Positions 41,840 to 50,619 of a stretch of DNA of 64,000 bases are shown piece by piece. Source of the stretch: Terriglobus aquaticus (GTDB lineage Bacteria; Acidobacteriota; Terriglobia; Terriglobales; Acidobacteriaceae); assembly GCF_025685415.1 (NCBI RefSeq), contig NZ_JAGSYB010000001.1, positions 1,054,001 to 1,118,000 on the forward strand, read 5' to 3'. The translations under genes and the position numbers were made by a program. Below the pieces are notes generated by a model that was given only the letters and a program-made list of their open reading frames with translations, was not told where the DNA came from and did not search any database. Positions within the stretch are counted from its first letter, which is position 1. Every line of letters begins with the position of its first letter.

Positions 41840-43402
41840 ATGAACACCGTAAGACTTCTATGTATGCCGGCAGCGATCGGCTTTGCTGCAGTCGCGCTTG
41901 GCCAGACGAAGTTGCAGCCCGGCACGATGAAAGCAATCGCAGAGGTGAGCCCGCGCTTTGTGTCGTACAACATCGAAGCGGTTGAGGTGACCGGTGGACG
42001 CTTCTGGAAGCCGTACGGAAGCACAGCCAAAGAGACGCAGCAGTCCACGAACACGCCCGGAGCGATGGACCCAAGCCTGTATGAATACAGGCCGCCGATC
42101 GATCTCTCGAATCCCAAGCTGCGAAAGCTGGCAGCAGCGCTCGGGCCGTCGTACCTGCGCGTGAGCGGTACGTGGCGGAACTTCACCTATTTTCAGGATG
42201 ACGATCAACCGCCAGCTCAGACGCCACCGGCCGGCTACAACGGTGTGATGACGCGCGCGGAGTGGAAGGGCGTGATCGACTTCGCACGAGCGGTGGAGGC
42301 CGACCTTGTGACCTCTGTGGCAGTCAGCGCCGGAACTCGCGATGCGGAAGGGAACTGGACGCCTTCGGAGGCGAAGAAATTCTTCGCCGCGACAAAGACC
42401 ATGGGCGGCCATATTGCCGCAACCGAGTTTATGAATGAGCCGACGTTTCCCGACATTGGCGGAGCCCCGAAGGGCTACAACGCCGCGCAGTACGGGGCCG
42501 ACGCGAAAACCTTCGGCGAGTTCCTGAAGCGCGAGGCGCCCGATACACGGTACCTGGGGCCAGGTAGCGTAGGAGAGGACATGCAGCTTGCGCCAGCGGG
42601 CACCCCCGTCAGTCTGCGCATTCGCATGCTGGACACCCATGATCTGATGGCGGCGAGCGGGCCCATCTACGACGTGTTCTCGTACCACTTCTATCCCACG
42701 GCTTCCAGCCGCTGCCTTGGAGCGAACGCCACCAAGCCCGACGTGGTGCTGACGAACGATTGGTTCCAGCGCAACGTGACGGTCTACGACTTCTACGCGA
42801 AGATTCGCAATGCATCCCTGCCGGGCAGAGAGGTGTGGCTGACCGAAACCGGAGAGGCAGGATGTGGTGGGGATCCATGGTCCTCGCAGTTTGCCGATAC
42901 CTTCCGCTTTGTCAATCAGCTTGGGTCGTTGGCGCAGCGAGACGTGAAGACAGTCATGCAGAACACGCTGGCGGCAAGCGACTACGCGTTCCTCGATCCG
43001 ACGACACTCGACCCGCGGCCGAACTACTGGGCCGCCGTGCTTTGGAAGCGGCTGATGGGAACAGAGGTGCTCGACCCCGGCGTGCCTTCGACCGCTTCGC
43101 TGTATGTGTATGCGCAATGCCTGCGCGACCGCAAAGGTGGGGTGGCGGTCGTTGCCCTGAATACCAGTCGCGAGGCGGCGGAAACTCTGGACGTTCCAAC
43201 CAAAGCGGAGCGGTACACGTTGACCTCTCGCGATCTGTTCAGCTCGGTCGTGATGTTGAATGGACAGAAGCTGACGGCGGCACCGGACGGTGCGCTCCCG
43301 GAGATGAAAGGCACTGCCGCCCAACAAGGTACGGTCTCGCTTCCACCTGCGAGCATCACCTTCCTGACCATGGCGACGGCGGGCAATTCGGCCTGTCGCT
43401 AA
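41840..43402 (+). CDS. Glycoside hydrolase family 79 (beta-glucuronidase/heparanase-like), secreted
   Basis: A 520-residue protein with a short signal peptide (1-21, ending AVALGQT). It has a (beta/alpha)8 barrel with the clan GH-A pair: acid/base Glu200 in TEFMNEPTFPD and nucleophile Glu336 in EVWLTETGEAGCGG. SYHFYP and YLRVSGTWRN also fit GH79. The C-terminal beta domain (about 430-510) has GGVAVVALNTS. GH79 members remove glucuronate or 4-O-methylglucuronate from glycans. GGAGG precedes the ATG by ten bases. It is divergent from GH31 and close to the CE15-like esterase, which fits joint use of glucuronate-bearing hemicellulose. A good terminator follows. Confidence 0.88.
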   Translation: MNTVRLLCMPAAIGFAAVALGQTKLQPGTMKAIAEVSPRFVSYNIEAVEVTGGRFWKPYGSTAKETQQSTNTPGAMDPSLYEYRPPIDLSNPKLRKLAAALGPSYLRVSGTWRNFTYFQDDDQPPAQTPPAGYNGVMTRAEWKGVIDFARAVEADLVTSVAVSAGTRDAEGNWTPSEAKKFFAATKTMGGHIAATEFMNEPTFPDIGGAPKGYNAAQYGADAKTFGEFLKREAPDTRYLGPGSVGEDMQLAPAGTPVSLRIRMLDTHDLMAASGPIYDVFSYHFYPTASSRCLGANATKPDVVLTNDWFQRNVTVYDFYAKIRNASLPGREVWLTETGEAGCGGDPWSSQFADTFRFVNQLGSLAQRDVKTVMQNTLAASDYAFLDPTTLDPRPNYWAAVLWKRLMGTEVLDPGVPSTASLYVYAQCLRDRKGGVAVVALNTSREAAETLDVPTKAERYTLTSRDLFSSVVMLNGQKLTAAPDGALPEMKGTAAQQGTVSLPPASITFLTMATAGNSACR

Positions 43403-43409
43403 ATGCGGA

Positions 43410-43437
43410 GCGCAACGGGTGCCTTAATCCGTTGCGC
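43410..43437 (+). terminator. Terminator between GH79 and the convergent repeat protein
   Basis: Nine-base stem GCGCAACGG / CCGTTGCGC with a ten-base loop, starting eight bases past the GH79 stop, followed by CTTGTTGCTTCT, which is T-rich. It may work for both convergent genes. Confidence 0.7.
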
Positions 43438-43451
43438 CTTGTTGCTTCTGC

Positions 43452-45764
43452 CTAGTGCTGCTTCACCGTGAGCTGGTAAGTGCTGCTGTGCGTCAGGAAG
43501 CCGTCACTGGCGGTAAGGGTCACGGTATACGCTCCCGGTGGTGTGTAGACGGAGTTCTGGTTGGGGATCTTTCCCGAGCAGCCGGACAACAAGGAAGCGG
43601 TACACCACAAGCCCACGCAAAGGATGCCCAACCGGGCGAGTTCCGGATACTTACGACGCAGGCGCAGGAGCCCTGCAACCGAAAGCGCAGCGGCCAGGGC
43701 CGTCCAGAGAGATGTGTGACCGTAGCCGACCAGCGTGTACTGCGACGCGGTGCTGACGGAGCTCTGGACCGACACCGGTGCAGAGAGCGCCAGGGTGGAG
43801 GCGCCCGTAAGAGAACAACTAGAAACCGGCACCGTGCTGGTACAGGTGAGCGTTACGGGTGCGCTAAAGCCGGCGATGCCTGCTAGGTTGATCACGTTCG
43901 GATCGCTGAGGCCGGCGAACACGGAATCGCTGTTGTGCTGAAACGCCACCGAGAAGTCGACGCCATTGCCGGTAAGCGTAATCGACGCGCCGACGGCCGG
44001 CGCGATCGAGCCACTACGAGTTCCGGATGCCGTGGGAGTAAAGGTGACGTACAGGTTGCAGGTCGCGCCCGCGGGCAGGGTGGTGGGGCAATCCGTGGAC
44101 GTGTGATAGTCCCCGGAAACAGCCAGCGACGGGAACGGCAGCGGACCGGGTGCCTGGTTGGTGATCTGAATGGCCTGGGTGGCCGACGCGCCAACGTCCA
44201 GGTTGCCGAAGTTGAGCGAAGTCACTGAAGTTCCGAAAGCCTGGACGCCGGTGCCGGTCAGTGTTGCGGCAAGAGAAGTTCCGGCAAAAGTAGCGGAAAG
44301 GGCTCCGGTTCGGGCGCCCAACGCCGTGGGCGTGAACACGACGCTAAGGGTGCATGTGGAGCCAGCCGGAACGGAGTTGCACGTGTTCCCGGCCACTGAG
44401 AAGTCACCCGTCGTACTGGCGGTAGTCAAGCTTGAGTTGAAGACCGAGTTGTTGGTAATCGAGAAAGTCTTCGCGGCGGAAGCGAAGCCCACCGCCTGAT
44501 TACCGAAGTCGGCTGAGGCTGGTGCGATGGTAGCCGGGCCGCCGTTGTTGGACAGGTCGAAAAGGCTGTACTCCAGCAGCTTCTCCTGCGGAGTCATGCT
44601 CGTCGCGGTATCGCACTCGGTCGGGAAGGTCTTGCCGCGCGAGGTACCGGTGTTCTCCACGTGGTACTCGTTGAACAGAACGCGGCCGCACTGATTGTTG
44701 GTCTGTCCGACCGGAGTGGCGAACGTGAACTGCATCACGTTGTTCGTGGAGTTCAATGTCAGCCACACCTGGGTGGGCGGGTTCACTCCATTCAGATCGT
44801 TCCTGGTGGTCTGCAGGTCGATCTGTCCAGGCGTGCTGGATGCTCCCACCAGCGATAGCCAACGGGTCAGGGTCACGCCACTGCCAAAGTTGGGATTGAC
44901 CGTCGCTGGGCCGTTCGCGAGTGAGCTGCTGGCCCCGCGCCAGTTCGCAACGGTGTCAAAGGGTGGGTTGTGATACATCCACTCGTAGGCGTAGTGGCTT
45001 GCGTAAACGCGTCCACCCGCGTTCGCGTACGTGACAAGGTTGCTGAGTTGCGCGGCAGGCTCGTTGAACGCGTTACCTTCGCACGGCAGCATCAGCACGT
45101 CGTACCCATTCAGCGTGGTCTGACTGCCGAGCAGCGTCGCGGCACTGGTGGTCCCGGCGTCGATGGTAGCGCCGGGCGCGTTTGCGGCAGCGAAGACCTG
45201 GATGCGTCCCGATCCGCCTCCGTCGGTGAACTCCGAGTCCGCGATGCCGACCTTGCGCAGTACGCACTCTACCTGGTCCGCGTTGCCGGTCAGCACCGCG
45301 AACTTGGGGATATCGCCCTCTGTCTGATTGGTGGGGAAGCGGGCCCCGTTGACTACGGTGTTCGTGCAGGCGGTTGTCTGCGGGATCGTGATCTGGCGAC
45401 GCCACTTGCCGGCAACAATTACCAGAGGGATGTTGGTGCCGACCGGGACGTTGCCGATCGAGAAGGTTCCGTCCGGGGCGGTAAATGTACCCACCAGCGG
45501 CGATCCGGATGGCAGAGCCCCGGGTACCGGGCATGAGACGCCCGCGGGAAAAGCACCGACCACTGCATTCGGAATGTAAACCGTAACGTTCGGGATGGGA
45601 TCGGTGCCGTTGGGCGCATACACCGTGCCGCTGATGCTGGTAGTTCCGCCAGACGGACATTGCACCTGTTGCTGGCAAAGACCGGTGCACGGAGCCGAAG
45701 AAGTCTGCCCCTGCAGGGCAAGCGGGACCAGAGAGATGGCAAGGCCAAAGCGGGACAAAGTCAT
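43452..45764 (-). CDS. Secreted carboxypeptidase-regulatory-like / ASH-repeat protein with internal TM-lipobox module
   Basis: A 770-residue exported protein. Signal peptide about 1-20. Residues 40-135 look like a carboxypeptidase-regulatory domain (SISGTVYAPNG, FTAPDGTFSIGNVPVG). Residues 150-400 contain LNGYDVLMLPCEGN and YANAGGRVYASHYAYEWM, resembling ThuA-like or glutamine-amidotransferase-like folds found in such proteins. Two ASH/choice-of-anchor repeats follow (ADFGNQAVGFASAAKTFSI and LNFGNLDVGASATQ). The last Ig-like domain (FSAPVTLTC, CSLTG) is interrupted by a hydrophobic helix, RLRRK, a second helix, LLSGC with Cys at 729, and then PPGAYTVTLTA and STYQLTV. No partner gene is adjacent. 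Function unknown. Confidence 0.82.
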   Translation of the reverse strand: MTLSRFGLAISLVPLALQGQTSSAPCTGLCQQQVQCPSGGTTSISGTVYAPNGTDPIPNVTVYIPNAVVGAFPAGVSCPVPGALPSGSPLVGTFTAPDGTFSIGNVPVGTNIPLVIVAGKWRRQITIPQTTACTNTVVNGARFPTNQTEGDIPKFAVLTGNADQVECVLRKVGIADSEFTDGGGSGRIQVFAAANAPGATIDAGTTSAATLLGSQTTLNGYDVLMLPCEGNAFNEPAAQLSNLVTYANAGGRVYASHYAYEWMYHNPPFDTVANWRGASSSLANGPATVNPNFGSGVTLTRWLSLVGASSTPGQIDLQTTRNDLNGVNPPTQVWLTLNSTNNVMQFTFATPVGQTNNQCGRVLFNEYHVENTGTSRGKTFPTECDTATSMTPQEKLLEYSLFDLSNNGGPATIAPASADFGNQAVGFASAAKTFSITNNSVFNSSLTTASTTGDFSVAGNTCNSVPAGSTCTLSVVFTPTALGARTGALSATFAGTSLAATLTGTGVQAFGTSVTSLNFGNLDVGASATQAIQITNQAPGPLPFPSLAVSGDYHTSTDCPTTLPAGATCNLYVTFTPTASGTRSGSIAPAVGASITLTGNGVDFSVAFQHNSDSVFAGLSDPNVINLAGIAGFSAPVTLTCTSTVPVSSCSLTGASTLALSAPVSVQSSVSTASQYTLVGYGHTSLWTALAAALSVAGLLRLRRKYPELARLGILCVGLWCTASLLSGCSGKIPNQNSVYTPPGAYTVTLTASDGFLTHSSTYQLTVKQH
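43455..43712 (-). other. TM hairpin / Arg loop / internal lipobox module interrupting an Ig-like domain (copy B)
   Basis: The last 86 codons of the second ASH-repeat protein. Order: SLWTALAAALSVAGLL, RLRRK, a short polar link, LGILCVGLWCTASLLSG, Cys729, an 11-residue linker, then PPGAYTVTLTA and YQLTVKQH. LLSGC is a full lipobox. The hydrophobic/Arg/hydrophobic/Cys/closing-strand order matches copy A at 19167-19445 although the sequences are only loosely similar. Confidence 0.7.
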
Positions 45765-45939
45765 AGGCAGAACACCCGAGCCATTCAGGCTGGTGATTTA
45801 CGTGCGGTCAGACGGTGAGTGGAGCATACTGCACGAAACGCCGGATGGACAGCGGCTGCAAGGGAAGCGGGTATTTGCCAAAGCTGAGGAGGATTGCGCT
45901 GATGGTGTTTGCGTCAGTGCACCGCGTGCGAGACACTGA
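45736..45939 (+). CDS. Possible small hypothetical protein
   Basis: A 67-codon frame that overlaps the start of the divergent repeat protein by 29 bases. The product reads plausibly as a small strand-rich domain (FRLVIYVRSDGEWSILHE, then GKRVFAKAEED), and third-position GC is higher than random but lower than in the neighbours. No clear ribosome site precedes the ATG; an internal GTG near 45795 could be the start. Weakly supported; it may be non-coding leader for the neighbouring genes. Confidence 0.3.
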   Translation: MARPKRDKVIGRTPEPFRLVIYVRSDGEWSILHETPDGQRLQGKRVFAKAEEDCADGVCVSAPRARH

Positions 45940-45973
45940 GCGCAAACCTTTCTAGTTGTGGAGATTGCCTGTG

Positions 45974-47527
45974 ATGCGAAGCGGTTCCCGCCGCCCTATG
46001 TTGTGCGGCCTGTTGGCTGGATCCATGCTGCTGGGGCATGTGGCCTTTGGACAGCAGCCCAATCCGGATGAACCCGGCAAGGCCACCGATGCGAACAGGG
46101 AAAAGCCGCTACCGGTGCCCGCGGAAATTGCAAGCACGACGAAACATGATCTTCTGCTGAACGGACGGACGATTCACTACACCGCGGCGGCCGGGAACCT
46201 GTTGATTGCGGACGAGAAGGACAAGCCGAACGCAAGCATCTTCTACACGGCTTACACCGAGGATGGTGCCGACCCTCGCACCCGGCCAGTCACCTTCTTC
46301 TACAACGGCGGCCCCGGCGCGGCGTCGCTGTGGCTCCATATGGGATCGTTCGGTCCGGTGAGGGTGGTTACGGAATCCCCAAACCCGACCGGTCCTGCGC
46401 CGTTCAAAGTAGTGCCGAACGATTCAAGTCTTCTGGATAAGTCAGACCTTGTCTTCATCGATGCACCGATGTGCGGTTACTCCCGCGCGGTCGGCACGGG
46501 AAAGGTCAAGGACTTTGCCGGAGTCGACCAGGACGTTGCGGCCTTTCACAAGTTCATCGTCAAGTACCTGACGCACACGCAGCGGTGGGCATCGCCGAAG
46601 TACCTGTTTGGCGAAAGCTATGGAACGCCGCGATCGGCAGCGCTGGTCGCCTCGCTGCAGGACGACGGACTCGAGTTCAACGGTGTGGTGCTGCTGAGTT
46701 CCATCCTGAACTACGGTGTTCGCACGCCGGGCTATGACCTGACCAGCATGGTGTACCTGCCGAGCTATGCCGCGATTGCCTGGTACCAGAACAAGGTGCC
46801 ACATACGGGAACGCTGGAGCAGTTTGTGGAGCAGGCCCGCGAGTTCGACCGCACCGTCTACATGCCTGCGCTGGCGCAGGGTGACCGCCTCTCCGCAGCA
46901 CAGATGAACGACATCGCGGCGAAGCTTTCCGGCTTCACCGGTTTGAGCGTGCAGTGGCTGAAGGAGGCGAAGCTGCGCATTGACCCATCCCGATTTCGCA
47001 AGGAGTTGCTGCGCGATCAGGAGCGCACCATGGGTCGCTATGATGCTCGCTTTCTCGGCTATGATTTCGACGCTGCCGGGGAGAATCCTGGCTATGACCC
47101 GTCGGATACGGGCATCAGCGGAGCGTATGTGGCTGCTTTCCATGACTACGCTCAGCGCGAGCTGAAGTACATGAGCGAGGAACCGTTCTACCTAAGCGGT
47201 CCTGGCGTAAATGAAGCGTGGGAGTGGAAGCACAAGGCAGCAGGAAGCCGGGGGCAGGCGCAGGCTGTGCCTGATACCGCGGTCGACCTGGCGGACGCCC
47301 TGCGAAAGAATCCGCACCTGAAGGTGTATAGCGCGAACGGCTGGTTCGACCTGGCAACTCCGTTCTACGAAACGGAATGGGACCTGGGCCACATGAGTCT
47401 GCCCGAGGCCATCAAGGGCAACGTGGAGTTCGGGTATTATCCGGCGGGGCACATGGTGTACCTGAATGTGGACGCGCTGAAGCAGTTCAAGGTGGACCTG
47501 AGCAAGTGGTACGACGAACGGAAGTAA
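45974..47527 (+). CDS. Secreted peptidase family S10 (serine carboxypeptidase-like)
   Basis: A 517-residue exported protein (signal peptide about 1-26, ending HVAFGQQ). S10 features: the oxyanion-hole region FFYNGGPGAASLW (108-120), nucleophile Ser215 in FGESYG, Asp459 in NGWFDLATPF and His493 in YPAGHMVY, all in the right order for a carboxypeptidase triad. It presumably trims C-terminal residues from peptides in the periplasm or outside. GGAG lies ten bases before the ATG; a GTG one codon upstream is equally possible. DinB-like gene follows 49 bases later, probably in the same transcript. Confidence 0.9.
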   Translation: MRSGSRRPMLCGLLAGSMLLGHVAFGQQPNPDEPGKATDANREKPLPVPAEIASTTKHDLLLNGRTIHYTAAAGNLLIADEKDKPNASIFYTAYTEDGADPRTRPVTFFYNGGPGAASLWLHMGSFGPVRVVTESPNPTGPAPFKVVPNDSSLLDKSDLVFIDAPMCGYSRAVGTGKVKDFAGVDQDVAAFHKFIVKYLTHTQRWASPKYLFGESYGTPRSAALVASLQDDGLEFNGVVLLSSILNYGVRTPGYDLTSMVYLPSYAAIAWYQNKVPHTGTLEQFVEQAREFDRTVYMPALAQGDRLSAAQMNDIAAKLSGFTGLSVQWLKEAKLRIDPSRFRKELLRDQERTMGRYDARFLGYDFDAAGENPGYDPSDTGISGAYVAAFHDYAQRELKYMSEEPFYLSGPGVNEAWEWKHKAAGSRGQAQAVPDTAVDLADALRKNPHLKVYSANGWFDLATPFYETEWDLGHMSLPEAIKGNVEFGYYPAGHMVYLNVDALKQFKVDLSKWYDERK

Positions 47528-47576
47528 GGCGTCGCGCAACGGGGAATCGGCTCAACGGCAGTACAGGAGAGAAGTT

Positions 47577-48176
47577 ATGTGTCGGATCGGATGTGTATTG
47601 GCAGGAACGTTGGCGCTGTTCTCAGTAACTGCACCCGCACAGCAGCGGGACTACAAAGACACCTACACGGCTGCCGATGCAGGGAAGGCGATCGCGCCGG
47701 CTGCGGCTTTGGACGTGATGCTAACGCAACTGGAGGTGCAGGTGATTCGTGCGGCGGAGGCGATGCCGGCGGAGAAGTACGGCTTTGCTCCCAGCACTGC
47801 AAACTTTGCGACCGGCAGTCCGGCGAAGTTCGACGGGGTGCGTACGTTCGCACAGCAGGCGACGCACCTTATCAGCGCCAACTATTACTTCTACTCGACA
47901 TTGGGCAAGACCAAGCCGCCCGTGGACATGCAAGCCATGAGCAAGCTGAGCGGCAAGGAAGAGATCGTCGCTGCGCTCAAGCAGAGCTTTGCCTTCGCGC
48001 ATACCCAGATCGGTACCGTGACCAATGCCAATGCCTTTACCGCGATCGAAGGCGCCGATGGCATGCATACACCTGCGACGCTGGCTGCCTTCGGTGTTGC
48101 GCATGGCTACGACCACTATGGGCAGATGGTGGAATACCTGCGTATGAACGGCATCGTCCCGAGCGGCAGCAAGTAG
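47577..48176 (+). CDS. Exported DinB-superfamily protein
   Basis: A 199-residue protein with a signal peptide (1-21, ending TAPAQQ), followed by a four-helix DinB/YfiT-like bundle. The metal-binding histidines fit: QQATHLISANYY in helix 2 and AHGYDHYGQMVEYLR in helix 4. DinB-fold proteins are mostly cytoplasmic thiol-transferases or stress proteins; an exported one is typical of Acidobacteria and of unknown role. AGGAG seven bases before the ATG. It follows the S10 peptidase by 49 bases and ends at a strong terminator. Confidence 0.85.
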   Translation: MCRIGCVLAGTLALFSVTAPAQQRDYKDTYTAADAGKAIAPAAALDVMLTQLEVQVIRAAEAMPAEKYGFAPSTANFATGSPAKFDGVRTFAQQATHLISANYYFYSTLGKTKPPVDMQAMSKLSGKEEIVAALKQSFAFAHTQIGTVTNANAFTAIEGADGMHTPATLAAFGVAHGYDHYGQMVEYLRMNGIVPSGSK

Positions 48177-48193
48177 CGCGCTCTCATCACTCA

Positions 48194-48230
48194 AAGCAAA
48201 CGAGCCCGCGTGAATGCGGGCTCGTTGCTT
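48194..48230. terminator. Bidirectional terminator between DinB-like gene and treZ
   Basis: Stem AAGCAA(A)CGAGCCCGC / GCGGGCTCGTTGCTT, 15 pairs with one bulged A and a six-base loop, flanked by an A-rich stretch on the left and TTGCTTGGG on the right. It starts 17 bases past the DinB-like stop and ends 30 bases before the treZ stop. Confidence 0.8.
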
Positions 48231-48260
48231 GGGTGCTGACACGGTGACCTGTGCGGGCAA

Positions 48261-50048
48261 TTACGGCTTGCCGCGGCTCGCAACTTCGCGGTCCTCGAAG
48301 CTCTGCCGGGAAGACATAAACACCGCGAACGTCATGGGAGGCAGATCGAGGGAGTTGTTCTGCACCGTCAGACCTTCCCGGGACACGAGAGTCAGCCGTT
48401 CGCCCTCCAACAAGGTGAAGGAATACGGCTTGCTTCCAAGGTTTGCGGTAATTCGTGCCTCCTCACGCTGATACACGAGAACGCGCTGGTCCTCATCGCA
48501 GGAAACGCGAAGGTGGTTCAAGTCTCCGTCATTCAGACACACATGGCTGCGCCGCAACCGAATGAGGCTCTTGACCCAGTTGAGCATCTCAGCGTGCTTG
48601 CCCTCGTTTACTTCGTCCCAGTTCAGCTTTGAAGCCTCGTACGTCGCCTGATCTTCGGGATCCGGCACGTCGTCGCCGAAACCGAATGCGGCGAACTCCT
48701 GCCGGCGACCCTCGGCGACCTGCTTGCGAAGCTCTTCATCCTCGTGGTCGGCAAAATACAGGAATGGCGTGGAAGCAGCCCACTCCTCTCCCTGAAACAA
48801 CATGGGGACATACGGCGCAGTGAGCAGCAGACCTGCCGAGACCTTGGCAGCATCCAGGCCGACGAGATGTTCAATGCGCTCGCCTTTCGCACGATTTCCG
48901 ACCTGGTCGTGGTTCTGGTCGAAGTGGATGAAATGGTGCGCGGACAGGCCGCTTGGTGGACGGCCGTGCTTCCGCTTGCGGAAGTCGGAATAGTTTCCGT
49001 CATACACATAGCTCTGCTGGAGCGACTTCTTGAGGTCTGCTAACTCTCCGAAGTCAGCGTAGTAGCCCGCTTCGCCCTTCTCGGGTGTGTACAGCAGGCT
49101 GAAGAGCGAGTGGTGAAAGTCGTCGCTCCACTGCGCGTCCATGCCGTAGCCGTTGGCCTCGCGCGACCGGATGATCCGCGGGTCGTTCAGGTCACTCTCT
49201 GCGATCAGGAAAAACTCTCGCGTCAACGTGGAACTGAGCCGTTCTACCTCTGTCGAGATTTGCTCAAGAAAGTGAACCGAGGAGAGATCGATGAAGGCGT
49301 GAACCGCGTCGAATCGCAGCCCGTCGCAGTGGTAATCCTTCAGCCACATGAGCACACTGTCGACGAAGAAGCGACGTACCTCGTCCGCACCTTCACCGTC
49401 CAGGTTCACGGCTGGACCCCAGGGCGTCTTCCGGTCATCGTTCAGGTAATTGCCAAATTTGGTCGTGTAGTTGCCAACCGGTCCAAAGTGGTTGAAGACT
49501 ACGTCCAGAATGACGCTGAGGCCGTTCGCATGACAGGCGTCGACGAAGCGCTTGAATCCATCGGGGCCGCCATAGGGCTCGTGCGTGGCGAAGAGGGCCA
49601 CGCTGTCGTAGCCCCAGCCCTGCTTGCCGGCCCACCCGGCGATAGGCAACACTTCCACGTGGGTGATTCCAAGTTCAGCCAGATACTGCAGGTGGGGAAT
49701 GGCCCCGTCGAAAGTGCCTTCCTTGCTGAACGTGCCGACGTGCAGCTCATAGATCACCGCACCGGTCTTTGGAGCGCCGCGCCATAGCTGGTCGTGCCAC
49801 TCGAACTTGCTATGGTCGTACAGTTCAGAAAGACCATGCACACCGTCCTGCTGCCGCAGGCTGCGCGGATCGGGGTACGGTTGTGGGTCGTCGTCCAACA
49901 GAAAGGCATAACGATCTCCACACTCTGCCTCCGGAACCTCCAGGGTCCACCAGCCACGCTTGCTGGGACCCTCCATCGGCAAAACCTTGTCGCTCCACTG
50001 CAGGGACATCTTCTGGGCTTTAGGCGCCCAAACTCCAAAGCGATGCAC
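48261..50048 (-). CDS. treZ: Malto-oligosyltrehalose trehalohydrolase
   Basis: GH13 enzyme releasing trehalose from maltooligosyl-trehalose in the TreY/TreZ pathway. The 595-residue protein (from the GTG at 50048, with GGAGG eight bases upstream) has an N-terminal CBM48/E-set domain (FGVWAPKAQ...), the barrel motifs DVVFNHFGP (182-190), LRFDAVHAF with nucleophile D247, FLIAESDLNDPR with acid/base E284, and FDQNHDQVGNRA with the third Asp. A TTG at 50066 is an alternative start. The partner treY and treS are not in the window, so the pathway must be completed elsewhere. Trehalose implies osmotic or desiccation tolerance. Confidence 0.92.
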   Translation of the reverse strand: MHRFGVWAPKAQKMSLQWSDKVLPMEGPSKRGWWTLEVPEAECGDRYAFLLDDDPQPYPDPRSLRQQDGVHGLSELYDHSKFEWHDQLWRGAPKTGAVIYELHVGTFSKEGTFDGAIPHLQYLAELGITHVEVLPIAGWAGKQGWGYDSVALFATHEPYGGPDGFKRFVDACHANGLSVILDVVFNHFGPVGNYTTKFGNYLNDDRKTPWGPAVNLDGEGADEVRRFFVDSVLMWLKDYHCDGLRFDAVHAFIDLSSVHFLEQISTEVERLSSTLTREFFLIAESDLNDPRIIRSREANGYGMDAQWSDDFHHSLFSLLYTPEKGEAGYYADFGELADLKKSLQQSYVYDGNYSDFRKRKHGRPPSGLSAHHFIHFDQNHDQVGNRAKGERIEHLVGLDAAKVSAGLLLTAPYVPMLFQGEEWAASTPFLYFADHEDEELRKQVAEGRRQEFAAFGFGDDVPDPEDQATYEASKLNWDEVNEGKHAEMLNWVKSLIRLRRSHVCLNDGDLNHLRVSCDEDQRVLVYQREEARITANLGSKPYSFTLLEGERLTLVSREGLTVQNNSLDLPPMTFAVFMSSRQSFEDREVASRGKP

Positions 50049-50237
50049 TCCATCAACCTCCGTCAACTTGCCTAGTTTGAGTGCGCGAGAGCTTTTGCAG
50101 TTTGTCTCTGGACCCGGTTCATAAAGCTTTGTTGCGCGACGATTTACGACACAGTCGACGTGAGACGGACTCTGTTGAAACCGGACAGAAGCGACTGTCG
50201 CAAGCTGGCAAGCGATCCCCGCATCCGCTAAGCAGAG

Positions 50238-50522
50238 TTATCGGGAGTCGCTCACGGCCGGCCTGCTCGCCGATGGCCTGTCGCAATCGCCGTGCTCCAC
50301 TGCCTGCATCTTCTGGAACTCGCGGATGGCGTGGTCATGCTCAGCCTGGCACTCCCGCATCTTTGCGGGATTGCCAGCCGTCGCGGAGGCGGGACAATCC
50401 TGCTCGTACTGCTTGAAGGCGAGGTCCACTGCCTGATGCTGCTGATCTTTGGCCAGGTGACGATTGCGGCAGCCAGCCAACATCAACACACCGACAGCCA
50501 GGATCAACACGCGAGAGTGCAT
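50238..50522 (-). CDS. Small putative lipoprotein
   Basis: A 94-residue protein with a clear type II signal: MHSRVLILAVGVLMLAGC, Cys at residue 18 in the lipobox MLAGC. The mature part is polar and helical, with two further cysteines (EQDCPASA and MRECQAEHDHA) that could form a disulfide. ATG 50522 has GAGG eight bases upstream; the frame is open to 50594. It is divergent from dnaE (97 bases apart). No named family recognised. Confidence 0.7.
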   Translation of the reverse strand: MHSRVLILAVGVLMLAGCRNRHLAKDQQHQAVDLAFKQYEQDCPASATAGNPAKMRECQAEHDHAIREFQKMQAVEHGDCDRPSASRPAVSDSR

Positions 50523-50619
50523 GGTGGGCGCCTCGCGACTGAGTGTACGCGCCCCAACCAGAGTTTGGGACGGGTTTTCAAGAGCGCTTACCACACTCGC
50601 GCGGACCTAGAATCGAGGC

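Noticed and set aside
41858-43327. 489-codon minus-strand frame opposite GH79
   Set aside because: Antisense shadow; GH79 has both catalytic motifs and a signal peptide.
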